From Bacillota bacterium (lineage in GTDB: Bacteria; Bacillota; Clostridia; DSM-8532): 5,295 nucleotides of DNA. The position numbers were made by a program, and so were the translations under genes. The notes under the pieces are model-generated. The model had not been told where the DNA came from. It ran no database searches and was given only the letters and a program-made list of their open reading frames with translations. This document shows, piece after piece, positions 1 to 5,295 of the stretch. The stretch is taken from NCBI GenBank assembly GCA_023426765.1, contig JAEZBW010000291.1, forward strand, positions 1-5,295, in the 5' to 3' direction. How positions within the stretch are numbered: the first letter of the stretch is position 1; each line of letters starts with the position of its first letter.

Positions 1-70
1 ATCCTTTTACCGGTGCCAGGAAACCCTGGCATTTTGGAAACGAAACGGATTTTACGATTTTGGAGGATAA
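1..70 (+). CDS. C-terminal end of an upstream gene, GNAT acetyltransferase-like (partial)
   Basis: The frame beginning at base 2 is open from the window edge and stops at TAA 68-70. It gives 22 residues that include the stretch ETLAFWKRNGFYDFGG. The pattern of an Ala-hydrophobic-Phe-Trp/Tyr followed by K-x-N-G-F is what the last conserved motif of GNAT N-acetyltransferases looks like (family knowledge), and these proteins normally end soon after it. The stop lies 8 bases before the ATG of the next gene, and the last codons (GGA GGA TAA) overlap that gene's Shine-Dalgarno site, which is typical of a real operon junction. Only the tail is visible, so the substrate and even the family are inferred. 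A GNAT-fold aminoacyl-lipid transferase is a less likely alternative. That this is a real gene end is fairly likely; the GNAT call is moderate. Confidence 0.55.
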   Translation, partial: SFYRCQETLAFWKRNGFYDFGG

Positions 71-72
71 GG
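62..72 (+). promoter_or_regulatory. Ribosome binding site for the flippase-like gene
   Basis: GGAGG at 62-66 followed by AAGG at 69-72 precedes ATG 79. The GGAGG core is 12 bases from the start, which is rather long; the AAGG is 6 bases away. The site lies inside the final codons of the upstream gene, so translation of the two may be coupled. It favours ATG 79 over the GTG at 13, which has no purine-rich stretch before it within the window. Confidence 0.55.
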
Positions 73-78
73 CGCTTT

Positions 79-1146
79 ATGAGCAAACCAAAAAAAGACC
101 AAACAAACTGGAAATCGAAGCTGAGTGCTTTTTTCATATTACTGATTCTGGCAGTAATGCTGCTGTTATTGTTCAAAGCCCATGGGCTGGAAGAACTTCG
201 GGGTTTGTTCATGCGCATGAATGCCGCCTGGCTGATTGCTTCATTGGGCTGTGTTCTCCTCTCCTATTTTGCTGAAATGATGAGCTATTATGAATTAACG
301 AAAAAGGTGAACGGAAAGACATCCCTGCGTACTGCCTTTCGCGTAACTATGGCCGGGCAGTATTTTAATTCCATCACTCCTTTTGCCGCAGGCGGTCAGC
401 CCTTTCAGGTATATTACCTGATGAAGGACGGCATTCCCATGGGAAGGTGCGCCAACATCATTATGGTCAAGTCTGTTTTGTTTGAATTATGCGTATTTGC
501 CCTCAGTGTTGTTTCATTTATTTTCAGTACCGGCACCCTGAACCGTATTATTGGAAAATTCACCATGTTTTTTATCATCGGGGTCACCATCAACCTGGCC
601 GTCATCGCTTTTTTCGGTCTGTTTCTGCTGAACAAAAATGCAGCCCGCAAGGTAGTGGACTGGGGGTTTAATCTTCTGGGCAAGTTAAGGATCGTCAAGG
701 ATCCCGACAAGTACAGCAAAAGGAAGGAAGATGAACTGGAAGCCTTTTGCGGCGGCAGCGAAATGATTCTCAGCGACCGGACTGTAATCCTCAAGTCTTC
801 CTTTTATCAGGTTTTAAACCTGTTATTGCTATATGCCGTTCCCTGGTTTATGCTGGTTTCCATGGAAGGCACCCGCAAATTCTTCTTTGAAATCATCGCT
901 TCTCAGGCAGTTTTAAGGGAGGTTACGGCCTATGTGCCTTCGCCGGGTGCTTCGGGCGGTGCAGAGGGGATCGGTTATTTCTTCTTCCGCAACTTCTTTG
1001 TGGTGTCTCCCATTGTATCTGTTCTTTTGATCTGGAGAATCTTTACCTATTATTTAAACCTGGTTGTTGGCGGAATCAGCCTTGTATTTATCAAGAGCAA
1101 TGATAAAAAACAAAGCGGCATCATAGAACCCGGCAAAGCAGCGTAG
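79..1146 (+). CDS. Flippase-like domain membrane protein (lysylphosphatidylglycerol synthase TM-region / UPF0104 family)
   Basis: A 355-residue integral membrane protein. A basic N-terminus (MSKPKKDQTNWKSK) leads into hydrophobic segments at about 15-32, 50-68, 126-150, 161-184, 240-262 and 271-286, with one or two more between 298 and 338. The two family landmarks are visible: TPFAAGGQPFQVYYL at 100-114 and the glycine-rich PSPGASGGAEG at 287-297. Both are typical of the YbhN/AglD/MprF flippase-domain family (PF03706, TIGR00374-like). A charged cytoplasmic loop (about 185-235, rich in K, R, D and E) separates the halves. There is no C-terminal aminoacyl-transferase domain, so this is the stand-alone membrane form rather than a full MprF. 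By family analogy it may move a phospholipid or polyprenyl-linked lipid across the membrane; the substrate is unknown. The frame is open upstream to the window edge (GTG at 13), but ATG 79 is preferred because of its ribosome binding site and because the upstream gene ends at 70. It lies in a probable operon with that upstream gene and is convergent with the ABC operon. Confidence 0.88.
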   Translation: MSKPKKDQTNWKSKLSAFFILLILAVMLLLLFKAHGLEELRGLFMRMNAAWLIASLGCVLLSYFAEMMSYYELTKKVNGKTSLRTAFRVTMAGQYFNSITPFAAGGQPFQVYYLMKDGIPMGRCANIIMVKSVLFELCVFALSVVSFIFSTGTLNRIIGKFTMFFIIGVTINLAVIAFFGLFLLNKNAARKVVDWGFNLLGKLRIVKDPDKYSKRKEDELEAFCGGSEMILSDRTVILKSSFYQVLNLLLLYAVPWFMLVSMEGTRKFFFEIIASQAVLREVTAYVPSPGASGGAEGIGYFFFRNFFVVSPIVSVLLIWRIFTYYLNLVVGGISLVFIKSNDKKQSGIIEPGKAA

Positions 1147-1147
1147 G

Positions 1148-1273
1148 GACATCCGGGATATCGCAAAGCCGGAAATGATGTCGGTGCTTGATTTGGAACT
1201 GGTTCAGGGCTGCCTGCCCGATCCTGACGGGAATGAGATCGTCATTCACAGGACGCCCCTTATGACTCGGTGA
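1148..1273 (+). pseudogene. Possible remnant of a VOC/glyoxalase-like protein C-terminus
   Basis: The frame ending at TGA 1271-1273 reads as plausible protein for about 42 codons. It contains PDPDGNEIVIH at 1217-1249 followed by RTPLMTR. A D-P-D-G-N-x-hydrophobic-hydrophobic-x-H strand is how many VOC-superfamily (glyoxalase/bleomycin-resistance-type) proteins end. Inside it are two adjacent ATGs (1175 and 1178), but the only purines just before them (GGAAATG) do not make a convincing ribosome binding site. The frame is closed at its left by TAG 1124-1126 inside the flippase gene. A 32-residue product would be far too short for a VOC domain (usually above 110 residues). If the match is real, this is a decayed 3' fragment. 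It could also be chance. Confidence 0.3.
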
Positions 1274-1294
1274 TCCAAACAGGGTCGCCCCAAA

Positions 1295-1307
1295 TATAGT
1301 TACTATA
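1295..1307. repeat. 13-base AT-rich perfect palindrome
   Basis: TATAGT at 1295-1300 and ACTATA at 1302-1307 are exact reverse complements around the central T at 1301. It sits in the convergent gap, about 33 bases downstream of the ABC operon stop codon. Each arm resembles a -10 hexamer, but no fitting -35 box lies 16-18 bases upstream on either strand. A protein-binding site or chance are both possible. Confidence 0.4.
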
Positions 1308-1308
1308 A

Positions 1309-1356
1309 AGGTGTGAAAAGAGCCTGGCGATGACTGGGATTACGCCTTGTACACCT
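1309..1356 (-). terminator. Weak candidate terminator or mRNA-end hairpin of the ABC operon
   Basis: AGGTGT (1309-1314) pairs with ACACCT (1351-1356), and inside it GGCG (1326-1329) pairs with CGCC (1343-1346). Together they form a nested, interrupted hairpin around the stop codon at 1340-1342. Read on the minus strand, the outer stem is followed only by a short T-rich stretch (TTTATAG). The long internal loops and missing U-run make this a poor intrinsic terminator, listed only as the best candidate at this end. Confidence 0.2.
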
Positions 1357-2233
1357 CAATGCCGCCGGCGCTCTTGCGGATTTTCAAGCGCTCGCCGCCG
1401 TTCAGTTTCAACTGGGCAATATACTCCTCCGGTATTTTTATTCTTCCCTTATTGTCGATCACGGCGAACTCATCATGGGATTCGGAGGGATGGGCCATGT
1501 CACCCAGCTCGGAGAGCTTTCTCTGGTAATCCTCCTTCTTCACCATCTCACTGCCGATCATGCCGTCGCTGATGGAAATCACCCGGTTTACTGCAGAGGA
1601 CAGCTTCAGATCATGGGTAACGATGACGATGGTGACACCCAGATCCTCATTCAGCTTTTGCAGCAGCTCCATAATTTTGATGGTGGTCTTGCTGTCTACA
1701 GCACCGGTAGGCTCGTCAGCCAGTATCAGCTTGGGGTTGTTGGCCAGTGCGATGGCGATGGCCACACGCTGCTGTTCCCCGCCGGACAGCTGCTTCAGCC
1801 TGCTTTTATACCGGTTTTTCAGTCCAACCATGTCCAGCAGCTCTCTTGCCCTGTCGCGGCGGCCTTTCAGGCTGGTAATCATCATGGGCAGCTGAACGTT
1901 CATCTCGGCGGACAGATAGGGCAAAAGGTTTCTGGCCTTATTCTGCCACACAAAACCGATAGTCTCCCGGTTATACATCATCAATTGCTTGTCGTTGAAC
2001 TTCAGAAGGTTTTTCCCGTCTACATGGATGGATCCTGCCGACGGCCGATCCAGGCCTGCAATAACATTCAGCAGGGTAGACTTTCCGCTTCCGCTTTTTC
2101 CGATGATAGCGGTCAGTTCTCCCTTTTGTATCGTCAAATCCAACCCCTGAAGCGCGACAACCTCAATTTCTTTTGTCTTATAGATCTTCACCAGATTATC
2201 ACAGGATATCATGGGTATTTCTTCATGCGACAT
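1340..2233 (-). CDS. ABC transporter ATP-binding protein (LolD/MacB class) with C-terminal AbrB-like extension
   Basis: A 297-residue ATPase subunit, predicted to sit on the cytoplasmic side of the FtsX-type permease encoded in the same operon. All catalytic motifs are intact: Walker A GKSGSGKST at 45-53, Q-loop Gln97, signature LSGGEQ at 149-154, Walker B LILADEP at 169-175 with Glu174, D-loop Asp180 and H-loop His207. LolD/MacB-type ATPases usually end near residue 220-240. This one continues about 60 residues: a charged linker (about 230-255), then a segment of about 42 residues (256-297) reading FAVIDNKGRIKIPEEY and ERLKIRKSAGGIEVY. That layout (strand, K-G-R-I-x-I-P, short helix, G-x-x-L-x-I, last strand) resembles an AbrB/MazE swapped-hairpin domain. 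ATG 2233 is chosen because GGGGTGG lies 6 bases upstream and the start overlaps the preceding stop by 11 bases. ATG 2212 (MISCDNLVKIYK) is a real alternative, with a weaker GAAGAA. The frame extends to 2275, but that would overlap the upstream gene by 53 bases. The substrate is unknown. Confidence 0.9.
   Translation of the reverse strand: MSHEEIPMISCDNLVKIYKTKEIEVVALQGLDLTIQKGELTAIIGKSGSGKSTLLNVIAGLDRPSAGSIHVDGKNLLKFNDKQLMMYNRETIGFVWQNKARNLLPYLSAEMNVQLPMMITSLKGRRDRARELLDMVGLKNRYKSRLKQLSGGEQQRVAIAIALANNPKLILADEPTGAVDSKTTIKIMELLQKLNEDLGVTIVIVTHDLKLSSAVNRVISISDGMIGSEMVKKEDYQRKLSELGDMAHPSESHDEFAVIDNKGRIKIPEEYIAQLKLNGGERLKIRKSAGGIEVYKA
1753..1783. repeat. 31-base exact direct repeat, copy 1 (in second ATPase gene)
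   Basis: This stretch is identical to 2435-2465 in the neighbouring ATPase gene. It encodes the signature region GGEQQRVAIA on the minus strand. Ten consecutive codons match even at synonymous positions, while the Walker A and Walker B regions of the two genes differ freely at DNA level. Confidence 0.9.
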
Positions 2234-2900
2234 CGATAACCACCCCATCCTCAAGCGTAAAAATTCTGTCGGCAACGCCCATCATGCTTGCATCATGGGT
2301 GCACATCACAACGGTGATTTTTTCCTGGGTCACCAGTTCCTTAAAAAGCTTCACCACCCGAAGGCCGGTTGTCGTATCCAGTTCTGCTGTGGGTTCATCG
2401 GCCAGAAGCAGCATGGGCTTGTGGGCGATCGCCCTGGCGATGGCCACACGCTGCTGTTCCCCGCCCGACATTTCCCCCGGGTAATGCTTCATCCTCTTTT
2501 TCAGGCCAACAAAATCCAGACACTCCTCCGCCCTTTTCCTTCTTTCCTTCCCGCTGTATTTCGCGATCCGAAGGGCAAAATCGATGTTTTCAAAGGCCGA
2601 CATATTGGAAACAAGGGCAACGGACTGAAACACAAAGCCCAGCTTGCTGCGGCGCAGCGCATCCCGCTTTCTTTCAGACATGGCCGTAATATCTTCCCCG
2701 TCAATAAAAACCTTGCCGGTATTGGGCTTGTCCAGTGCACCGAGGATATTCATCAGCGTGGTTTTCCCAGACCCCGACGGACCCATGAGAATGTTGAAGG
2801 TGGCCCGCTCTATCTCAAGATTAATCCCCTTCAGTACATCAATTCCGGTCATCCCGACCCTGAAGGAGCGGTTAACGTCCTGCGTTCGTAAAATATTCAT
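2223..2900 (-). CDS. ABC transporter ATP-binding protein (LolD/MacB class)
   Basis: A 225-residue ATPase of the lipoprotein-export/MacB-type class, normal length for a stand-alone nucleotide-binding subunit. It has Walker A GPSGSGKTT at 40-48 (Lys46), Q-loop Gln92, signature MSGGEQ at 144-149, Walker B MLLLADEP at 163-170 (Asp168, Glu169), D-loop Asp175 and H-loop His202, so it should hydrolyse ATP. It ends at VIDVA with no extra domain, unlike its neighbour. Its ATG shares one base with the TAA of the permease gene (TAATG), and a good ribosome binding site lies in the permease's last codons, so it is very likely translated in step with the permease. The protein differs clearly from the second ATPase in sequence, so the pair is not a recent duplication. 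Together they probably form the ATPase dimer driving the permease (inference). The gene symbol is left empty because the substrate is not known. Confidence 0.93.
   Translation of the reverse strand: MNILRTQDVNRSFRVGMTGIDVLKGINLEIERATFNILMGPSGSGKTTLMNILGALDKPNTGKVFIDGEDITAMSERKRDALRRSKLGFVFQSVALVSNMSAFENIDFALRIAKYSGKERRKRAEECLDFVGLKKRMKHYPGEMSGGEQQRVAIARAIAHKPMLLLADEPTAELDTTTGLRVVKLFKELVTQEKITVVMCTHDASMMGVADRIFTLEDGVVIDVA
2240..2246 (-). promoter_or_regulatory. Ribosome binding site supporting the start of the second ATPase
   Basis: On the minus strand GGGGTGG occupies 2246 down to 2240, six bases before ATG 2233. It lies inside the coding end of the first ATPase gene, consistent with translational coupling. 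The match to the consensus is partial, but it is stronger than the GAAGAA before the alternative ATG at 2212. Confidence 0.45.
2435..2465. repeat. 31-base exact direct repeat, copy 2 (in first ATPase gene)
   Basis: Second copy of the repeat at 1753-1783, 682 bases away in the same orientation and the same reading frame. Its ends are set by mismatches (C2434 against A1752, and C2466 against G1784). It could reflect conserved protein sequence with shared codon preference, or local gene conversion between the paralogues. Confidence 0.9.
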
Positions 2901-5295
2901 TATGAATCCTCTCCCATCTTTAACACCTGATGGACATTGATGCTTCTGACCAGCCCGTACAGGAAAACAAGCCCTGCAAACAGCATGACCCCGGCAATTC
3001 CAAGGACTTTTACATAATCACCGAACTCGGCCACAATCTTGAACGGCGGCACCTGCTGATAGGCATTGTAAATGATTTCAAGCATCGGGATGAAAATAAT
3101 GCTGGCAATACTACCCAGGAATACCCCGAAGACGATGGCGATCACCGAAACAAGGAACTGCTCCATCAGCATGATCAGCGTAACGCTCCCCATGGGCATG
3201 CCCATAGCGCGGAATATTCCAAACTTCAGGGACTTTTCGCGGATGGACAGGATCCAGAACAGCAGAAAGCCGATGGCGGCAATCAGCATCGTCACAATAA
3301 AGCACATGGTTAAAACGCCATTGGTTCCCAGCAGCATCGGATCGTTTTTCTTTTCAATGAGCATCTGAGACGTGTAGTCGATCCGTTCCACCTTCAGGGA
3401 CAAGGCATCCAGCTGAGCATTGATGGCACTGTCCGTAACCCCCGGCTTTTTATTTATCCATATTTCGTAAGGAGTCGGAGGGAGTTTTTTCATGACATAG
3501 CTGTGATTGATCACCGCAAAGGGGGCTCTTTTCACAACGACATCATTTGTATTGGTCAAGGTTTCCTGATAGGGATTGCAGGTTGGGAAGTATTCTATAA
3601 AGCCATATACCGTAAAGGGCAGAGTTTCTCCGTTTTCCAGACGGATATTCACCGTATCCCCTTCCCATACATTCATTTGATCTCTGAAGTCGGTTGAAAG
3701 AAAGCATGCCGTAGGAGTTCTTGTCAACAGGTTCAGGTATTCGTTGATATGATGCGAAAGCAAATCGTTCCTGAACCAGGCTACCTGACCGAATTCGTTG
3801 GGGGTAATCCCAATCACCCGGGCTGTTGTGGTGGTTCTGTCCGCATAAACCTTTGCTTCATCTTCTACCAGCACCCTGGTAATGGCTTCAACTCCCTCTA
3901 TTTTCTTGTATTGTTCATAAGGCGGCGCCTGATATTCATCCGACCCGGAGGTCATCTCTACTCCGGTTGGCAGGACATATGTTGTTCTGTGCTTCAGGTT
4001 GTTATAGGGTTCAATCACCACATCGGCACCATTCTGGTACATCACCTTGTCTGTGGTGTTGCTGTTCAGGGTTCTGGCCTGATTGGCATTGATGATGCCA
4101 AAGGAAAGAGCCAGAATGATGAAAAGCATGATGGACTGCTGATTGCGATCGGCCTTGGATACGTTCACCAGGGAAAAATACGTGACGGGATTCCAAATCC
4201 GGCTGCCCAGCTTGAAGATAAAACGAATGAGCAGGGGGTATAGCCTTAGGAAAAGCAGGCTGATTCCCAGGATGAAAAAGGTGGAAATGAAAAACAGCAC
4301 GGGATCGATGGACAGATCGGTTCCCGAAAGGCCGCTCATGCCCAGCACATCCTGCCTGTTTTGAAAATTGTAGTATCCATAGCCGCACACTGCCAGCACA
4401 AGTACATCCAGATAGAACTTCTGCCAGAAGGGTTTGCCTATGTCTGAAGTCAGGCTTCTCTTATACTCAACAATACTCGTCGTACTGGCTTTCACAACGG
4501 GAACCATCATGAACAGCATGAAGACCACGGAGGCCAGCGCTGAATAAAGGTATGTTTCGGTATTGACAACCGGAATTAATGCCTTACGGTTGATAAACTC
4601 CAGAAAACCATTGGAGGAACCAAGGAATTGACAGAGCATATTCCCAATCCGCGGTCCGGCAAAAAATGAGATGATGGCAAGCACCAGGCTTTCGGCCATA
4701 AACAGCATGAAAACCTGAAGCCTTCCCGCACCTCTGCTTTTAATCACCGATATTTCATTTCTGCTGTTACGGATGATAAGGCCCGAAATCATCAAGGTAT
4801 AAAAGCAAATGATCAACATCATCGGAATGGTGAGGATCCACAGGGTTATCCTGAGCTGAACCTTTCTTTCCTGATAGGTTTCAAGCACTTCCATCATCGG
4901 GAATGTAAATTTGATCAAATTTCCGTTGTTTTCATTCCATCTCCGCTGATCTTCCATCACTGAGAGGATCTGATCCACATCTTCTATTTTTACTGCCCGG
5001 TAATCATAGAATTGGGTGAATTCTGTGTTTCGGATGGTTACTCTGTCATCCTTCGCAAGGAGTTCATTGATATGATCCTCATAAAAAAGGATAGATTCTC
5101 TGAGATAAGAATATCTTCCGCCGCTCCAGAAAAGAGAATTCAGGTCTTCCACCGAAAAAATGCCGACGACTTTGATCTTCGCAATTTCAAACCGTTCCTG
5201 GGTGAAAAAATCTATCCATTCCAGAGCATACTCCTGATCCTGCAGAAGCTGCAGCTGTCCCATTGCCTGAATGGAGACGGCGACCTCATAGACAC
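2900..5295 (-). CDS. FtsX/MacB-type ABC transporter permease, 5' end outside the window
   Basis: A large membrane subunit, 797 codons visible and still open at the window edge. The first in-frame ATG seen (5263) is probably internal, since VYEVAVSIQA precedes it without a stop. Numbering from that Met: residues 1-137 are the end of a large extracytoplasmic domain. Membrane segments follow at about 138-162, 185-205 and 235-257, with an FtsX-type loop SVIKSRGAGRLQVF at 172-185. A central membrane part covers about 284-298 (weak), 323-350 and 375-393. A second extracytoplasmic domain spans about 394-648. A final FtsX module has segments at about 650-672, 696-728 and 753-772, with loop FGIFRAMGMPMGSV at 681-694. 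The C-terminus HQVLKMGE is typical of the family. The two FtsX modules mean one chain probably supplies both halves of the permease. Relatives of this layout are often about 1000 residues, so the first membrane helix and part of the first outer domain are likely missing here. It is first of three overlapping genes. The likely role is export, or mechanical work on an envelope component; the substrate is unknown. Confidence 0.92.
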   Translation of the reverse strand, partial: VYEVAVSIQAMGQLQLLQDQEYALEWIDFFTQERFEIAKIKVVGIFSVEDLNSLFWSGGRYSYLRESILFYEDHINELLAKDDRVTIRNTEFTQFYDYRAVKIEDVDQILSVMEDQRRWNENNGNLIKFTFPMMEVLETYQERKVQLRITLWILTIPMMLIICFYTLMISGLIIRNSRNEISVIKSRGAGRLQVFMLFMAESLVLAIISFFAGPRIGNMLCQFLGSSNGFLEFINRKALIPVVNTETYLYSALASVVFMLFMMVPVVKASTTSIVEYKRSLTSDIGKPFWQKFYLDVLVLAVCGYGYYNFQNRQDVLGMSGLSGTDLSIDPVLFFISTFFILGISLLFLRLYPLLIRFIFKLGSRIWNPVTYFSLVNVSKADRNQQSIMLFIILALSFGIINANQARTLNSNTTDKVMYQNGADVVIEPYNNLKHRTTYVLPTGVEMTSGSDEYQAPPYEQYKKIEGVEAITRVLVEDEAKVYADRTTTTARVIGITPNEFGQVAWFRNDLLSHHINEYLNLLTRTPTACFLSTDFRDQMNVWEGDTVNIRLENGETLPFTVYGFIEYFPTCNPYQETLTNTNDVVVKRAPFAVINHSYVMKKLPPTPYEIWINKKPGVTDSAINAQLDALSLKVERIDYTSQMLIEKKNDPMLLGTNGVLTMCFIVTMLIAAIGFLLFWILSIREKSLKFGIFRAMGMPMGSVTLIMLMEQFLVSVIAIVFGVFLGSIASIIFIPMLEIIYNAYQQVPPFKIVAEFGDYVKVLGIAGVMLFAGLVFLYGLVRSINVHQVLKMGEDS
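2907..2915 (-). promoter_or_regulatory. Ribosome binding site of the first ATPase, inside the permease 3' end
   Basis: On the minus strand GGGAGAGGA runs from 2915 down to 2907, ending six bases before ATG 2900. It is a strong Shine-Dalgarno match embedded in the final permease codons, fitting the TAATG stop/start overlap and coupled translation. Confidence 0.7.

Larger units (their letters stand above)
1147..1339. other. Intergenic gap between convergent genes, no clear terminator
   Basis: This 193-base gap separates the 3' ends of the flippase-like gene and the ABC operon. I looked for a GC-rich hairpin followed by a T-run on either strand and found none that is convincing. Weak hairpins occur at 1207-1219 (GGGC with GCCC) and 1230-1246 (GAATGA with TCATTC), both without T-runs. 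The rest holds the VOC-like fragment and the AT palindrome listed separately. Confidence 0.6.

Noticed and set aside
14..35. TGCCAGG / CCTGGCA hairpin followed by TTTT, resembling an intrinsic terminator
   Set aside because: It lies inside the apparent coding end of the upstream gene, which continues to the stop at 68-70. The T-run is only four bases, and a terminator there would cut the transcript before the coupled flippase gene.
13..78. Longer flippase start at GTG 13
   Set aside because: It would overlap the upstream gene end by more than 50 bases, and no ribosome binding site precedes it in the window. The sequence before Met at 79 does not look like the family's N-terminus.
1271..1309. 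Promoter using TATAGT or TATAAA as a -10 box
   Set aside because: No acceptable -35 hexamer lies 16-18 bases upstream on either strand, and the gap is between convergent genes with no downstream gene to serve.
1475..2239. Long plus-strand open frame (254 codons) opposite the second ATPase
   Set aside because: It is antisense to a clearly recognisable ABC ATPase with all motifs. Its product shows no domain and only mirrors the codon pattern of the real gene.
2234..2275. Upstream extension of the second ATPase to ATG 2275
   Set aside because: It adds 14 residues (MPTEFLRLRMGWLS) unlike the start of ABC ATPases and would overlap the first ATPase gene by 53 bases.
2211..2891. Long plus-strand open frame (226 codons) opposite the first ATPase
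   Set aside because: It is antisense to an intact ABC ATPase, and the composition of its product (His, Gln, Arg rich) is typical of a shadow frame.
3749..4243. Plus-strand open frame of 164 codons opposite the permease
   Set aside because: It lies wholly within the permease gene on the other strand, with no recognisable domain and no context for a separate gene.
5261..5263. ATG 5263 as the true permease start
   Set aside because: The frame remains open for ten more codons to the window edge, and the protein would begin in the middle of an extracytoplasmic domain without its first membrane helix.

Overview
The window looks like a piece of a Firmicutes chromosome, probably a Clostridia-type organism. 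This is inferred from purine-rich Shine-Dalgarno sites, tightly packed genes, intermediate base composition, and protein families that resemble clostridial ones. No rRNA, tRNA, CRISPR array, insertion sequence or integrase is visible.

Left part (1-1146, + strand). The last 22 codons of an upstream gene, whose end resembles a GNAT acetyltransferase, run into a complete gene for a polytopic membrane protein of the flippase-like / lysylphosphatidylglycerol synthase TM-region family (UPF0104, PF03706-like). The upstream stop codon lies 8 bases before the flippase start, and the ribosome binding site sits in the last codons of the upstream gene, so the two are probably co-transcribed.

Middle (1147-1339). 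This is a short gap between convergent genes. It holds no canonical terminator. It does contain a coding-like fragment whose end resembles the C-terminus of VOC/glyoxalase-type proteins, plus a small AT-rich palindrome.

Right part (1340-5295, - strand). One compact ABC-transporter operon is read right to left: a large FtsX/MacB-type permease (5' end beyond the window), an ATPase of the LolD/MacB class (start overlaps the permease stop as TAATG), and a second, different ATPase of the same class (start overlaps the first ATPase stop by 11 bases). The second ATPase carries a C-terminal tail that reads as an AbrB/MazE-like swapped-hairpin domain. The permease has two FtsX-type membrane modules, so the natural model is one fused permease paired with a heterodimer of the two ATPases. 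The substrate cannot be read from the sequence. Such transporters usually extrude or sense peptides or lipids, or act mechanically on envelope components.

The most notable point is the AbrB-like tail on the second ATPase. Otherwise this looks like a fairly ordinary envelope/transport region rather than a clearly new system.
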